A DNA stretch of 64,000 nt from Hyphomicrobium sp. (GTDB lineage: Bacteria; Pseudomonadota; Alphaproteobacteria; Rhizobiales; Hyphomicrobiaceae): the NCBI GenBank assembly GCA_013141015.1, contig JABFRT010000031.1, positions 1-64,000 of the forward strand. Direction: 5' to 3'. Below, piece after piece: positions 22,608 to 31,502 of this stretch (position 1 is the stretch's first letter; each line of letters starts with the position of its first letter). The translations under genes and the position numbers were made by a program. Below the pieces are notes generated by a model, which had not been told where the DNA came from, ran no database searches, and saw only the letters and a program-made list of their open reading frames with translations.

Positions 22608-25019
22608 TTGGCTGTGCTGAAGCATACGGATCGTCTGCATCTGTTCGGCATCCGGCATCATGGGCCGGGGTCAGCGCGCGGCGTGTTGGCGGCGCTGGAA
22701 GTGGCCGATCCGGAGGTGGTGCTAATCGAGGGGCCGCCTGACGCCGACAACATGATTCCGTTCGCGGCCTCTCCGGCGATGCGCCCGCCTGTGGCGCTTC
22801 TGGTGCATGCCGATGAGGATCCGTCAAACGCCAGCTTCTACCCATTGGCGGAGTTTTCGCCTGAGTGGCAGGCAATGCGTTGGGCTCTGTCGCGCGGCCG
22901 GCCGGTTCGCTTCATCGACCTGCCGTCGGCGATCCGTCTTGGCGAACGTGCGCGCCTTGCCGCCGGCGCTGCGGCGCGCGCCGGAGGTGACGGCCAAGCG
23001 TCCGCTGATGACGCGGCCCCGCCCGGTGTGGCGGCGTCAAACCCTGTCGAGCTTTCCCGCATTCACCGCGATCCGCTGGCGTACCTCGCCGGAATCGCCG
23101 GCTACGACGATAGTGAAGCGTGGTGGAACGCACTCGTCGAGCAGGGCGCGCATGGTCCAGAGATCTTTTCATCTCTTGAATCTGCGATCACTGAACTGCG
23201 CGCGGCGATTGATCCAACGTCGCTGTGGTGCGCTGAAGAGATCAGGATCGAATCCAGCCGCGAGGCGCACATGCGGCTCGCAATCGCCGACGCGCTGACA
23301 GCAACCGGAGGGCAGGTCGCCGTCGTGTGCGGCGCATGGCACGTGCCCGCTTTGCGCCAGAAGGTTCCGGCCAAAGACGACCGCGCAGTGCTAAAGGGGC
23401 TCGCCAAGATCAAGGTGACCGCTACCTGGGTGCCGTGGACCGAAACGCGGCTTGCCACCGGATCTGGCTACGGCGCTGGTGTTGCGTCGCCCGGCTGGTA
23501 CGCGCATCTGTGGGACGAGCTTCAGCGCCACAGAAGCGGGGGCGATACGCTTGCTGCCAATGCTTTCACGTCGCGCTGGCAGGGCCGGGTCGCGGCATTA
23601 CTGAGGAAGAGCGGCCGGCCGGCATCGACAGCGTCAATCATCGAGGCCGCGCGGCTCGCCCTGTCGCTCGCCGCGTTGCGCGATCTGGCACTGCCGGGCA
23701 TCGAAGAAATGCGCGAAGCGTCTCTTGCCACGCTGTGCGATGGCGAGGCGGCGCCGTTGAAGCTGATCGAGCAGGAGCTGATCACCGGCCGAGGTGTCGG
23801 CGAAATCGACGGCGGCGTTCCGCAGATGCCACTCGCCGCCGATCTCGCCCGCTGGCAGAAGAAGCTGAAGCTCAAGCCAGAGGCGCTCGACAGCGACATC
23901 TCGCTCGATCTGCGCAGCGATGCGGGGCTCGCCAAGTCGCAGCTGCTGCATCGTCTCAGCCTCATCAATGTGCGTTGGGGTAAGATGCAGGGCAGCGGCT
24001 CCAGCCGTGGCACATTCCGCGAGAACTGGCGCATGCGCTGGGAGCCTGAATATTCGGTATGTCTCGCTGAGGCGCTGGTCTTTGGCACGACGGTTGAGCA
24101 AGCGGCCGGCAACGCCGCTATTGCTGCGGCCGTCAAGGAGCCATCGCTGGCCGGCATTTCCGCGCTGGTACGGGGCTGCCTCGATGCAGGGCTTGAGAAG
24201 GCGGCTGAGGCCACCATCGCCACACTACAGCGGCAAGCGTCGCAATCGAGTGACGTGGCGGCGCTTGGCGGGGCCATTCCGCCGCTCGCTGGCATCCTGC
24301 GCTATGGTACGGCGCGCGAAATGCCGGTCGCGCCCCTGCGCCTGCTTGTCACCAGTCTGGTTGAGGCCGTGTGTGCGGGCCTCGTTTATGCCTGCCGTAG
24401 CCTGCAGGCCGGAGAAGCAGGCGACATGCGCTTGCGGCTCACCGACCTCAACGTGGCGATGGGGCTGATTGACGATGATAAACTCAGCAGCGATTGGCTG
24501 CATGCACTCTCATGCGTGGCGGGCGACCAGAGTGTGCATCCGCTGCTGGCCGGCTTTGCGGTGCGTGCGCTCTATGATCAGGGTGCGCTCAGCCAGGACG
24601 TGACTGCGAGCCATCTCTCGCGCGCGCTGTCACCGAGCGTGCCGCCGCTTGCCGCCGGCGACTGGATCGATGGTTTTCTCGGCACCAGCGGTCAGATTCT
24701 GCTGCACGACATGACGCTGCGCACCATCATCGACGCTTGGCTGCTCTCGCTTGGCGAAGAGGAGTTCACCAATCTTCTGCCGGTGTTACGCCGCGGTTTT
24801 TCCAGCTTCGACCGCTCCGAGCGCCGCCGCATGCTCGACGAGATCGCCAAGCTGCGGGATGCGGCTGCTGCCGCGACGCCGGTTGCGCCACCGCTGCCGG
24901 GCACGGCTGGCGATGTCTGGGCCGATGCAAAGGCAGCGCCGGGCTTCGCTGCAGCCTTGCCGTTGCTTCTGACCATTCTCGGTGCCAGCCCGGACGCGAG
25001 CCAGGGAGACGGACCATGA
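22608..25019 (+). CDS. DUF5682 family protein (YehM-like)
   Basis: An 803-residue cytoplasmic protein. The N-terminus has the family signature H-L-F-G-I-R-H-H-G-P-G-S-A-R followed by VVLIEGPPDAD, an alpha/beta fold resembling TraB/haem-uptake (erythromycin-esterase-like) domains with conserved histidines and acids; CGAWHVPAL near residue 245 fits the same domain. The rest is helical repeats. Translation probably starts at TTG 22608, which has GGGAG nine bases upstream. It is the counterpart of E. coli YehM. The activity is unknown; an intact catalytic-looking N-terminus suggests an enzyme regulated by the MoxR/VWA pair. Confidence 0.83.
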   Translation: MAVLKHTDRLHLFGIRHHGPGSARGVLAALEVADPEVVLIEGPPDADNMIPFAASPAMRPPVALLVHADEDPSNASFYPLAEFSPEWQAMRWALSRGRPVRFIDLPSAIRLGERARLAAGAAARAGGDGQASADDAAPPGVAASNPVELSRIHRDPLAYLAGIAGYDDSEAWWNALVEQGAHGPEIFSSLESAITELRAAIDPTSLWCAEEIRIESSREAHMRLAIADALTATGGQVAVVCGAWHVPALRQKVPAKDDRAVLKGLAKIKVTATWVPWTETRLATGSGYGAGVASPGWYAHLWDELQRHRSGGDTLAANAFTSRWQGRVAALLRKSGRPASTASIIEAARLALSLAALRDLALPGIEEMREASLATLCDGEAAPLKLIEQELITGRGVGEIDGGVPQMPLAADLARWQKKLKLKPEALDSDISLDLRSDAGLAKSQLLHRLSLINVRWGKMQGSGSSRGTFRENWRMRWEPEYSVCLAEALVFGTTVEQAAGNAAIAAAVKEPSLAGISALVRGCLDAGLEKAAEATIATLQRQASQSSDVAALGGAIPPLAGILRYGTAREMPVAPLRLLVTSLVEAVCAGLVYACRSLQAGEAGDMRLRLTDLNVAMGLIDDDKLSSDWLHALSCVAGDQSVHPLLAGFAVRALYDQGALSQDVTASHLSRALSPSVPPLAAGDWIDGFLGTSGQILLHDMTLRTIIDAWLLSLGEEEFTNLLPVLRRGFSSFDRSERRRMLDEIAKLRDAAAAATPVAPPLPGTAGDVWADAKAAPGFAAALPLLLTILGASPDASQGDGP

Positions 25020-26215
25020 GCGATGAAACGCGTTTGGTTGGCGAGCAAAGTCTGCGGCGCTGGCGGTTGGCGCTCGGCGGCGGCGATGCGCACGGGCTGT
25101 CCGAGCGCGACCTGCGTCTCGATGCGGCGCTGTCCGGCCTCTATAACGGCCGAGACGACAAGACGGGCGGCAAGGAGGGTAAGAAGAGGCGCGGCGGGCT
25201 CGAGGGTTCAGCTCCGCGCGTCGCGAGTTGGCTCGGTGATATCCGCGAGTTTTTTCCAGCACCCGTGGTCCAGGTGATCCAGAAGGACGCCTTCGAAAGG
25301 CTTGGTCTCAAGCAGATGCTGCTCGAACCGGAGTTCCTCGCCGCGCTCGAGGCTGATGTGCATCTCGTCGCTGACCTGATCGCACTGCGTTCGGTTATGC
25401 CCGAGAAGACCAAGGATACCGCGCGCCAAGTCGTGGCGAAGGTCGTCGCGGATTTGATGGACAAGCTTGAGCAGCGCACGGCTGAGACGATCCGCGGTGC
25501 CATCGATAAGCGCCGCCGCACGCGCCGGCCGCGCCACAGCGACATCGACTGGCCGCGCACCATCACGCGAAATCTGCGCCACTGGCAGCCTGAACTCCGC
25601 ACAGTCATGCCGGAGAGTTTGATCGGCTATGGCCGTATGTCGAAGCGGACGAACCTCGAGGAGGTGATCCTGTGCGTTGACCAGTCGGGCTCGATGGGAA
25701 CCTCAGTCGTGTACTCGTCGATCTTTGCCGCAGTGATGGCATCGATCCCTGCGGTCGCCACCAAGCTCGTGGTGTTTGATACCAACATTGTCGATCTGAC
25801 CGACGAGTTAGCCGATCCCATTGAAGTGCTCTTCTCGGTACAACTCGGCGGCGGCACCGACATCAATCAGGCGCTGGCCTATTGCGAACGGCTGGTCGCG
25901 GAGCCCGGACGCACACATCTGGTGCTGATTAGCGACCTGATTGAGGGCGGCATTGCCGAGCAGATGCTGGCGCGGGCAAAGTCTATGGTGATGGCTGGCG
26001 TCAACCTCATTGTACTTCTGGCGCTCAACGATGATGGCCGCCCGGCGTATGACGCCAATCACGCCGCCATTCTCGCCTCGCTCGGCTGTCCCGTATTTGC
26101 GTGCACGCCGCACCTGTTCCCAGAGTTGATGGCGGCAGCGCTGAAGCGCCAGGACATCTGGGCTTGGGCCGCCGAGCGCGATATTAAACTCGTGCGCCCT
26201 GGTGAGACGGCGTGA
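25016..26215 (+). CDS. VWA domain-containing protein (YehP-like)
   Basis: A 399-residue protein. The C-terminal von Willebrand A domain has a complete MIDAS metal site: D222-x-S-G-S in CVDQSGSMGTS, a threonine in GGGTDINQ, and an aspartate in VLISDLIEGG. The N-terminal 200 residues are helical, with a basic cluster (RGAIDKRRRTRRPRHSD). There is no signal peptide or membrane segment, so it acts in the cytoplasm, probably docking on the MoxR hexamer. Its ATG overlaps the DUF5682 stop by four bases; it is the last gene of the operon. Confidence 0.88.
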   Translation: MSDETRLVGEQSLRRWRLALGGGDAHGLSERDLRLDAALSGLYNGRDDKTGGKEGKKRRGGLEGSAPRVASWLGDIREFFPAPVVQVIQKDAFERLGLKQMLLEPEFLAALEADVHLVADLIALRSVMPEKTKDTARQVVAKVVADLMDKLEQRTAETIRGAIDKRRRTRRPRHSDIDWPRTITRNLRHWQPELRTVMPESLIGYGRMSKRTNLEEVILCVDQSGSMGTSVVYSSIFAAVMASIPAVATKLVVFDTNIVDLTDELADPIEVLFSVQLGGGTDINQALAYCERLVAEPGRTHLVLISDLIEGGIAEQMLARAKSMVMAGVNLIVLLALNDDGRPAYDANHAAILASLGCPVFACTPHLFPELMAAALKRQDIWAWAAERDIKLVRPGETA

Positions 26216-26513
26216 TGACGTGCGCCGCATCACGATGCGCTGGTTGACCCGCACGCCGGGACATTTGTTGGCTTCACGGCGCCGGTATCAGGCGAGGCGC
26301 AGGGGAAAAATTCCCGAGCTCGGCAGTGAAATAGCATTGAAGTCTCATGCAGCGCAGCAAAGCGACGGATATTGTTGTACTTCTGTGACAAAGCCAACGG
26401 GTCGCGTGCGCGCCCATGCGCGAACTGTTTGCAAGATGTGAAATCTGAAACTAAGAGTGGAACTCGTCAATTGAGTGCTGCAGACAGTGGCACGGCTAGG
26501 TATCGGGGACACG
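26216..26513. other. Intergenic region upstream of the iron-uptake genes
   Basis: About 300 bases, noticeably AT-richer than its flanks, presumably holding the promoter of the DUF2946/receptor pair. I looked for Fur-box, Irr (ICE) and RirA-type palindromes and saw no convincing match. Confidence 0.35.
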
Positions 26514-26921
26514 ATGGGCATCCGGGGGGATGGCATCAGTTTTGCGGCGTTGCGGCGGTGGGTGGCTCACCTGCTGCTTTTTGCGTTCGCTTTGCGCGCT
26601 ACTGTCCCCGTTGGCTATATGCCGGATTTTGCGGCCGTTGCTCAGGGCACCTTTAAGGTCGTCATCTGCTCGTCGTCGATGACAGCGCCGGTTTCAATCG
26701 ACCTGCTCGACGGAATCCAAACCGGTAAGCCGGGCAGTCACGCAACCGACATTTGCGCATTTTCCGGGATCGCTGCGCTCGCACTCCCAGATCTCCTCAG
26801 CGCGCCGGTCGAAACCCTTGAGTTTGCGGCCATAACACTAACTTATCCGCTGGCAGTTCACCTGCCGCCGGTTCGTGCCGGGCCAGCGCATGGTGCCCGC
26901 GCACCCCCAAAATTCTCCTAA
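26514..26921 (+). CDS. DUF2946 family protein
   Basis: A 135-residue protein with one N-terminal hydrophobic segment (AALRRWVAHLLLFAFALRATVPVGYMPD) followed by a short periplasmic region with two cysteines (VVICSSS and DICAFSG). The pattern A-L-R-x-x-x-P-x-G-Y-M-P is typical of DUF2946, a family commonly found next to TonB-dependent receptors for metals. Here it lies 61 bases before a siderophore receptor, so it may belong to the same uptake system. The function of the family is unknown. Confidence 0.75.
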   Translation: MGIRGDGISFAALRRWVAHLLLFAFALRATVPVGYMPDFAAVAQGTFKVVICSSSMTAPVSIDLLDGIQTGKPGSHATDICAFSGIAALALPDLLSAPVETLEFAAITLTYPLAVHLPPVRAGPAHGARAPPKFS

Positions 26922-26982
26922 CCCAAACGCGTTGACGGGAGTGGCTAAGCCACGCCCGCATTCTTGGTTTCAGGAGAATCCC

Positions 26983-29556
26983 ATGTCTATTTTCGTGCGC
27001 CGCCGCCGCGCGCTTCCGATTGCCGCTGCGCTTGCGATCTCGACGGCTGCAGTTGCCTACATGATCTATGGTGCGCAAGCGCAAGATGCTGCAAAACCGG
27101 CGGCCGGCACAGGGGGCACCGCTGTACCACCTGCCGCCGCTCCGGCCGCGGTAACTGCAGCGCCGGCGCCGCCAGCACCACAGGCACCAGCTGCCAAGGA
27201 TCCGGCTCTTCCCGAAGTCAAAATTATCCAGGAGAAGCCGAAGCCTGCACCTGTTCAGGAGGCCGCGCCCAAACCAAAACCCAAACCGGCGCCGGTTGTC
27301 GAAGTCGAGGAGCCTGCTCCCAAGCCGAAGAAGAAGGCGGCTGCAAAGACGTCAGCGCCTAAGCCGAAACCTGTCCAACAAGCAGCGCCCGCTCCCGAGC
27401 CGGCGGCCCCTGTCGAAGCCGCGCCAGAGCCCGCACTCGTCAATGCAACCGGTACATACAATCCCGCGCTCGACCTGGACGGGGTCGATCTTCCGCCCGG
27501 CACCACGATTACGACCGCGGGCCCCGTCGATGGCTACCGCGCGATTTCGGCCATGTCGTCGACCAAGACCGCGACGCCGCTCGAGCGCATTCCGCAATCG
27601 ATCCAGGTTGTGCCGCAGGACGTCATCAAAGATCAAACCAGCCTCAGCGTTGACGAGACCGTGCACAACGTCAGCAACGTGCAGTCATTCAACGATCTGA
27701 ATATCGGCAACACCGATATGGCGGGATCGAAGATCCGAGGTCTCAAGGCCGAACAGTGGCTCGATGGGTTGGTCGTCAATTACAATACAGGCAATCGCGA
27801 TGCGTTTGCAAACGTCGAGCGCATTGAAGTTCTCAAAGGACCAGCAGCCATTCTCTATGGTGGCGGTTCCGGCGCACCGGCGGGCGGCGCGATCAACGTC
27901 ATCTCAAAACTTCCGACCGATAAAGCTGGCGGGGCGTTTGGCATAACATTCGGGTCTAACAGCTACGCTCGTCCGTACTTCGACATCAATCAGCCGGTTT
28001 CTGCCGACGGCTCTGTGCTGTTCCGTGTCACCGGCGAATACACCGCGGCAGACAGCTTCGTCGATGTGCTTGAGCAAGACCGGTACTCTTTCAATCCGAC
28101 GCTCACGCTGACCAACAAGACTGATACGACACTCACGATCCAAGCACGAACATCGCGCTTCGAACAACAGGCCTATCCTGGTTTGCCAGCCGTCGGCACG
28201 GTTGCTGGAAATTTCCGGATTGATCCGCATCTCTACGCAGGCGATCCTACAATTCCGCGCAGCTATTCCAAAGTTGAGGGCGTTACAGTAACGCTTGACC
28301 ACAAACTCGATGATGTCTGGTCGTTCAACGTCAAGGGCCGGTGGAGTCAGTCTGGTTTCGACCAGATATCGCAAGGGCCGTACACGGCTGCGCCGGATGG
28401 CTTCCTTGGACCGAACAACTGGCAGCTTATCGATGTCGATATGTTCCAGGAACAGCGTGAATTCACTATAAATCCGAACGTGCAGGCCAAGTTTAGCGCT
28501 GGCCCCACGAAAAACGTAATGCTGGTTGGCGCCGACTATTCGCGTTCAACTGACAGCGGGTTCATGAATACCAATTTCTTTGGGTACGGCATGGGTCTTC
28601 TTCCAGAGTGGAACCCGCTCAATCCTGTTTTCACAACGCCGTATATCGATCCACGTCTCTCGCCGCTCTTTTTCCCGATGTTCGATTTCGATACCGTCTA
28701 CAAGACGAAGGGCGTGTATGGGCAAATGCAGACGACGATATTCGACAGCGTCCACCTCTTAGGTGGCTTGCGCTATGCCAACATCGACGTTGAATATCTC
28801 GAAAAGGCGTACTTCGACCCCGCCACGTTTACGCTCATCTCAAAGACGTTTGCAGTAGACGAGAGCAAGCTTCTGCCGCGTGCCGGTATCGTCGTCGATC
28901 TCGCCAAGGGCTTCTCGGTTTACGCAAGTTACAGCGAGGGTATGCGCTGGGCAGGCTTCAACCAAGCACGCGACGTCAAGCCGGAATTTTCCGAGCAGCG
29001 CGAAGCCGGTGTGAAATTCAACATCAATCATCAGTTGAGCGGTACAGTCGCGGTCTTCGATATCGACCGCAGCAACATTCCGGTCATTGCTTCGGGCTTT
29101 GTTGCCGGCCTCACCGATCAGCGTGCCAAAGGATTTGAGACGGATATCGTCTATCAGCCGAATCGCAATTGGCAGATCCTTGCTAACTACGGTTACACGG
29201 ACGCTGAAATCACGTCAGGTGCCTCATCCGGAAATGCACTGGCCGAAGTTCCGAAGCATTCGGGCCGCGTCTGGGTCAATTACGCGTTTGATCCTGACGT
29301 TCTCAAGGGTTGGAGTGCCGGCGCAGGCGTCTACGCGGCATCGAGCCAATTCGTCGATAGCGCCAACGTCTACAAGACTGACAGCTATTTCACCGTCGAT
29401 GCCAAAATCGGCTACGAGAACGAAAAATTCGCCGCCAGCTTCAACGTCAAGAACCTGACAGGCGAGGAATACTTTGTGCCCTACGCTTGGTTTGGCGGGC
29501 AGGTCGCGCCAGGTGCCGACCGCGCATTCTACGGTACGCTTGTCTACAAGTATTGA
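26983..29556 (+). CDS. TonB-dependent siderophore receptor with long Pro/Ala/Lys linker
   Basis: An 857-residue outer-membrane receptor. The start has CAGGAGAA upstream; the N-terminal signal is at residues about 10-34. Next comes an unusual stretch of about 115 residues of alanine, proline and lysine (KPKPKPAPVVEVEEPAPKPK...) like that of TonB itself. The plug domain begins near 190 (IPQSIQVVPQDVI...VERIEVLKGPAAILYGGGSGAPAGGAINVISK). The 22-strand barrel ends with the typical aromatic terminal strand (YGTLVYKY). It imports ferric siderophores using the TonB-ExbBD motor. Genes for the inner-membrane permease are not nearby. Confidence 0.9.
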   Translation: MSIFVRRRRALPIAAALAISTAAVAYMIYGAQAQDAAKPAAGTGGTAVPPAAAPAAVTAAPAPPAPQAPAAKDPALPEVKIIQEKPKPAPVQEAAPKPKPKPAPVVEVEEPAPKPKKKAAAKTSAPKPKPVQQAAPAPEPAAPVEAAPEPALVNATGTYNPALDLDGVDLPPGTTITTAGPVDGYRAISAMSSTKTATPLERIPQSIQVVPQDVIKDQTSLSVDETVHNVSNVQSFNDLNIGNTDMAGSKIRGLKAEQWLDGLVVNYNTGNRDAFANVERIEVLKGPAAILYGGGSGAPAGGAINVISKLPTDKAGGAFGITFGSNSYARPYFDINQPVSADGSVLFRVTGEYTAADSFVDVLEQDRYSFNPTLTLTNKTDTTLTIQARTSRFEQQAYPGLPAVGTVAGNFRIDPHLYAGDPTIPRSYSKVEGVTVTLDHKLDDVWSFNVKGRWSQSGFDQISQGPYTAAPDGFLGPNNWQLIDVDMFQEQREFTINPNVQAKFSAGPTKNVMLVGADYSRSTDSGFMNTNFFGYGMGLLPEWNPLNPVFTTPYIDPRLSPLFFPMFDFDTVYKTKGVYGQMQTTIFDSVHLLGGLRYANIDVEYLEKAYFDPATFTLISKTFAVDESKLLPRAGIVVDLAKGFSVYASYSEGMRWAGFNQARDVKPEFSEQREAGVKFNINHQLSGTVAVFDIDRSNIPVIASGFVAGLTDQRAKGFETDIVYQPNRNWQILANYGYTDAEITSGASSGNALAEVPKHSGRVWVNYAFDPDVLKGWSAGAGVYAASSQFVDSANVYKTDSYFTVDAKIGYENEKFAASFNVKNLTGEEYFVPYAWFGGQVAPGADRAFYGTLVYKY

Positions 29557-29681
29557 ACGGGTTCGGGCTGCGCGTTTTGATCCCCCGTCGTCCGCGCCGC
29601 CAGAATGTGCGTCAGAGTCTGCAACTCTGACGCACACCCATTTTCTCATCATCCGCACAATCAGAAAACTGGGAAATTTCT

Positions 29682-29921
29682 ATGTCTGACGATTCACGAC
29701 CCTCGTTTATCGAGCGCGCACTTCGCGCCATCCCGGTCATCGGCTATGCCGCGCGCTGCGTCGAGGAGGAGCGCGTCAAAGAACTCCTTATTCTTGTTGG
29801 CGTTGTCCTGCTTGCCGCCGTATTGGCCGTCGTCACGTGGGGCTACCCGGCTCTCATCACGATTGCCTTGACATTGGTTGCACTTGTCGGCGCCATCGTC
29901 ATCGGCACGACGATGGGTTAG
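29682..29921 (+). CDS. Small membrane protein, 79 residues
   Basis: A charged amphipathic N-terminus (MSDDSRPSFIERALRAIP) is followed by two hydrophobic segments (LLILVGVVLLAAVLAVVTWG and ALITIALTLVALVGAIVIGTTMG). The start is at the end of an AT-rich gap after the receptor gene. I do not recognise a family; it could be a two-helix inner-membrane protein. Confidence 0.6.
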   Translation: MSDDSRPSFIERALRAIPVIGYAARCVEEERVKELLILVGVVLLAAVLAVVTWGYPALITIALTLVALVGAIVIGTTMG

Positions 29922-29967
29922 ATAAGGCATACACCTCAGTGCCCCACCGGCCATGCGGAGAACATGA

Positions 29968-30804
29968 ATGACAATTTCAAAGCGTGATCTGCTGTTGGCG
30001 ATGGCGTCCGGCATTGCGGTTGCCGGAGTAGGCGCCGCATCCCCGGCCAGCGCTGACGAAGCAAAGCCGTCACAAGAGCCGGGCCACGATATGTCAGGCA
30101 TGCCGCCCAACTGGCACGGCAATGAAAAGATCGCCTTCCTCATCTATCCGAAGTTTACCGCCCTCGACATGGCCGGACCGCACTACATGCTCGGCAATTT
30201 GATGGGGGCGACAACCTACATCGTTGCCAAGAACAAAGTTCCAGTCGTCAGCGACATGGGTTTGGCGATTGTGCCGACGCATTCTTTCGACGAATGCCCC
30301 ACCGATCTCGATATCATTTGCGTTCCGGGCGGCACGGAGGGAACGCTTGCCGCGATGGAAGACGAGGCGACGATGGCGTTTCTCAAAGACCGTGGCGCGC
30401 GGGCAAAATATATCACCAGCGTCTGCACGGGGTCCCTCGTCCTCGGAGCGGCGGGATTGTTGACCGGTTACAAGGCCACGTCGCACTGGGTTGCGCGCGA
30501 GGTTCTGAAAGACTTCGGTGCCGAACCAGTTGACGCGCGCGTCGTCATCGACCGAAATCGCATAACAGGTGCCGGCGTGACAGCCGGCCTGGATTTTGGT
30601 TTGGCGTTGGTTGCCAAGCTGCGCGACGACACCTATGCGCAATCGCTGCAACTGCTCGCCGAATACGCGCCTGAACCACCTTTCAACGCTGGTACGCCCA
30701 AGACCGCACCCGCTCCGGTTCGCGATATGATGGCGGCCATGTTCCCGCAATTTCTGGCAAACGCGCATGCGGCCGCGAACCGGGCCATGGCGAAACGCGG
30801 GTGA
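29968..30804 (+). CDS. DJ-1/PfpI family protein, isonitrile hydratase-like, exported
   Basis: A 278-residue protein. The N-terminus (MTISKRDLLLAMASGIAVAGVGAA) resembles a Tat or Sec signal, so it is probably periplasmic, unlike most relatives. The domain from residue 54 (KIAFLIYPKFTALDMAGP) matches the glutamine-amidotransferase-like DJ-1/PfpI fold. The nucleophile elbow is S-V-C153-T-G-S, and D67 corresponds to the conserved aspartate of isonitrile hydratase, which converts isonitriles to N-substituted formamides. SHWVAREVLKDFGAEPVDARVV continues the similarity. There is no AraC-type helix-turn-helix. Substrate uncertain. Confidence 0.78.
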   Translation: MTISKRDLLLAMASGIAVAGVGAASPASADEAKPSQEPGHDMSGMPPNWHGNEKIAFLIYPKFTALDMAGPHYMLGNLMGATTYIVAKNKVPVVSDMGLAIVPTHSFDECPTDLDIICVPGGTEGTLAAMEDEATMAFLKDRGARAKYITSVCTGSLVLGAAGLLTGYKATSHWVAREVLKDFGAEPVDARVVIDRNRITGAGVTAGLDFGLALVAKLRDDTYAQSLQLLAEYAPEPPFNAGTPKTAPAPVRDMMAAMFPQFLANAHAAANRAMAKRG

Positions 30805-30974
30805 GTGCCGAATAGGGGACGCTCTATTGACGTTATTGGCGTTCTCCTGACCCATCATGTCTGATTTTCTGCAATCGAGCTGCGCGTGTAAACGCTGCAT
30901 CAACCGTTTGACATCTAGCGTTTTGGCAGGAGGCGAGTTCTGAGCTCACCTTGGGCGGAGGCATCAAGAGCGGC

Positions 30975-31502
30975 ATGGCGGCACGAGTATTGGTGATTTG
31001 TCTGGCATTCGCTGCGGTCGCCGCCCTCACTGCCACGGCGGCCAAGACTATTGCGGACCGGCACGGGTGGCGGTCAATCAAACCGGGCGGGATGCATTGG
31101 ACCGGCCTTTGGCTGAGCGCCGCGCTGACGGGCTTCATGTCCTTTATTTTTCTGTTCGTCGGCTCAGCTCGAGCCGATGCCGCACAGCAGATGCAGATTC
31201 TATTCTGGTTGATTGTTGTGTTCGGGTTGGCAACCATAGCAAGCGCTGTCAGCGTCCGGGTCATTCGCCGCAGCGCTGCGCGATGGCGCGGGGAAAAGAT
31301 TGCATTCACCCTGAGGGGCGCTGAGCAGACGCGCTCATTCGCAGACGTCACCGGGCTGCAGAGCACACCGTTCGGCGGTGTCGTCGTCAGCTTCCGTGAT
31401 GGGGTGGGGCTCCGGCTGGATCCCCATGCCCGCGGTGCTCAAGAGCTGATCGAGCAAATTGACGAGCATTTGGCGGCCAGAGCAGGCCAGGCAATTGGCT
31501 AA
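30975..31502 (+). CDS. Membrane protein, hypothetical
   Basis: A 175-residue protein with three hydrophobic segments (residues about 4-22, 40-60 and 75-97) and a cytoplasmic C-terminal domain of about 70 residues (GEKIAFTLRGAEQTRSFADVTGLQ...VVSFRDGVGLRLDP) that resembles a pleckstrin-like, bacterial PH-type barrel. The start at 30975 is chosen because the earlier in-frame TTG adds little; an AGGAGG upstream (30928) is too far away. The stop overlaps the stop of the convergent response-regulator gene by four bases. Function unknown. Confidence 0.6.
   Translation: MAARVLVICLAFAAVAALTATAAKTIADRHGWRSIKPGGMHWTGLWLSAALTGFMSFIFLFVGSARADAAQQMQILFWLIVVFGLATIASAVSVRVIRRSAARWRGEKIAFTLRGAEQTRSFADVTGLQSTPFGGVVVSFRDGVGLRLDPHARGAQELIEQIDEHLAARAGQAIG

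Noticed and set aside
26216-26513. Fur, Irr or RirA binding site before the siderophore receptor genes
   Set aside because: No palindrome of the expected form was visible by eye; iron regulation remains likely from function but is not supported by sequence.
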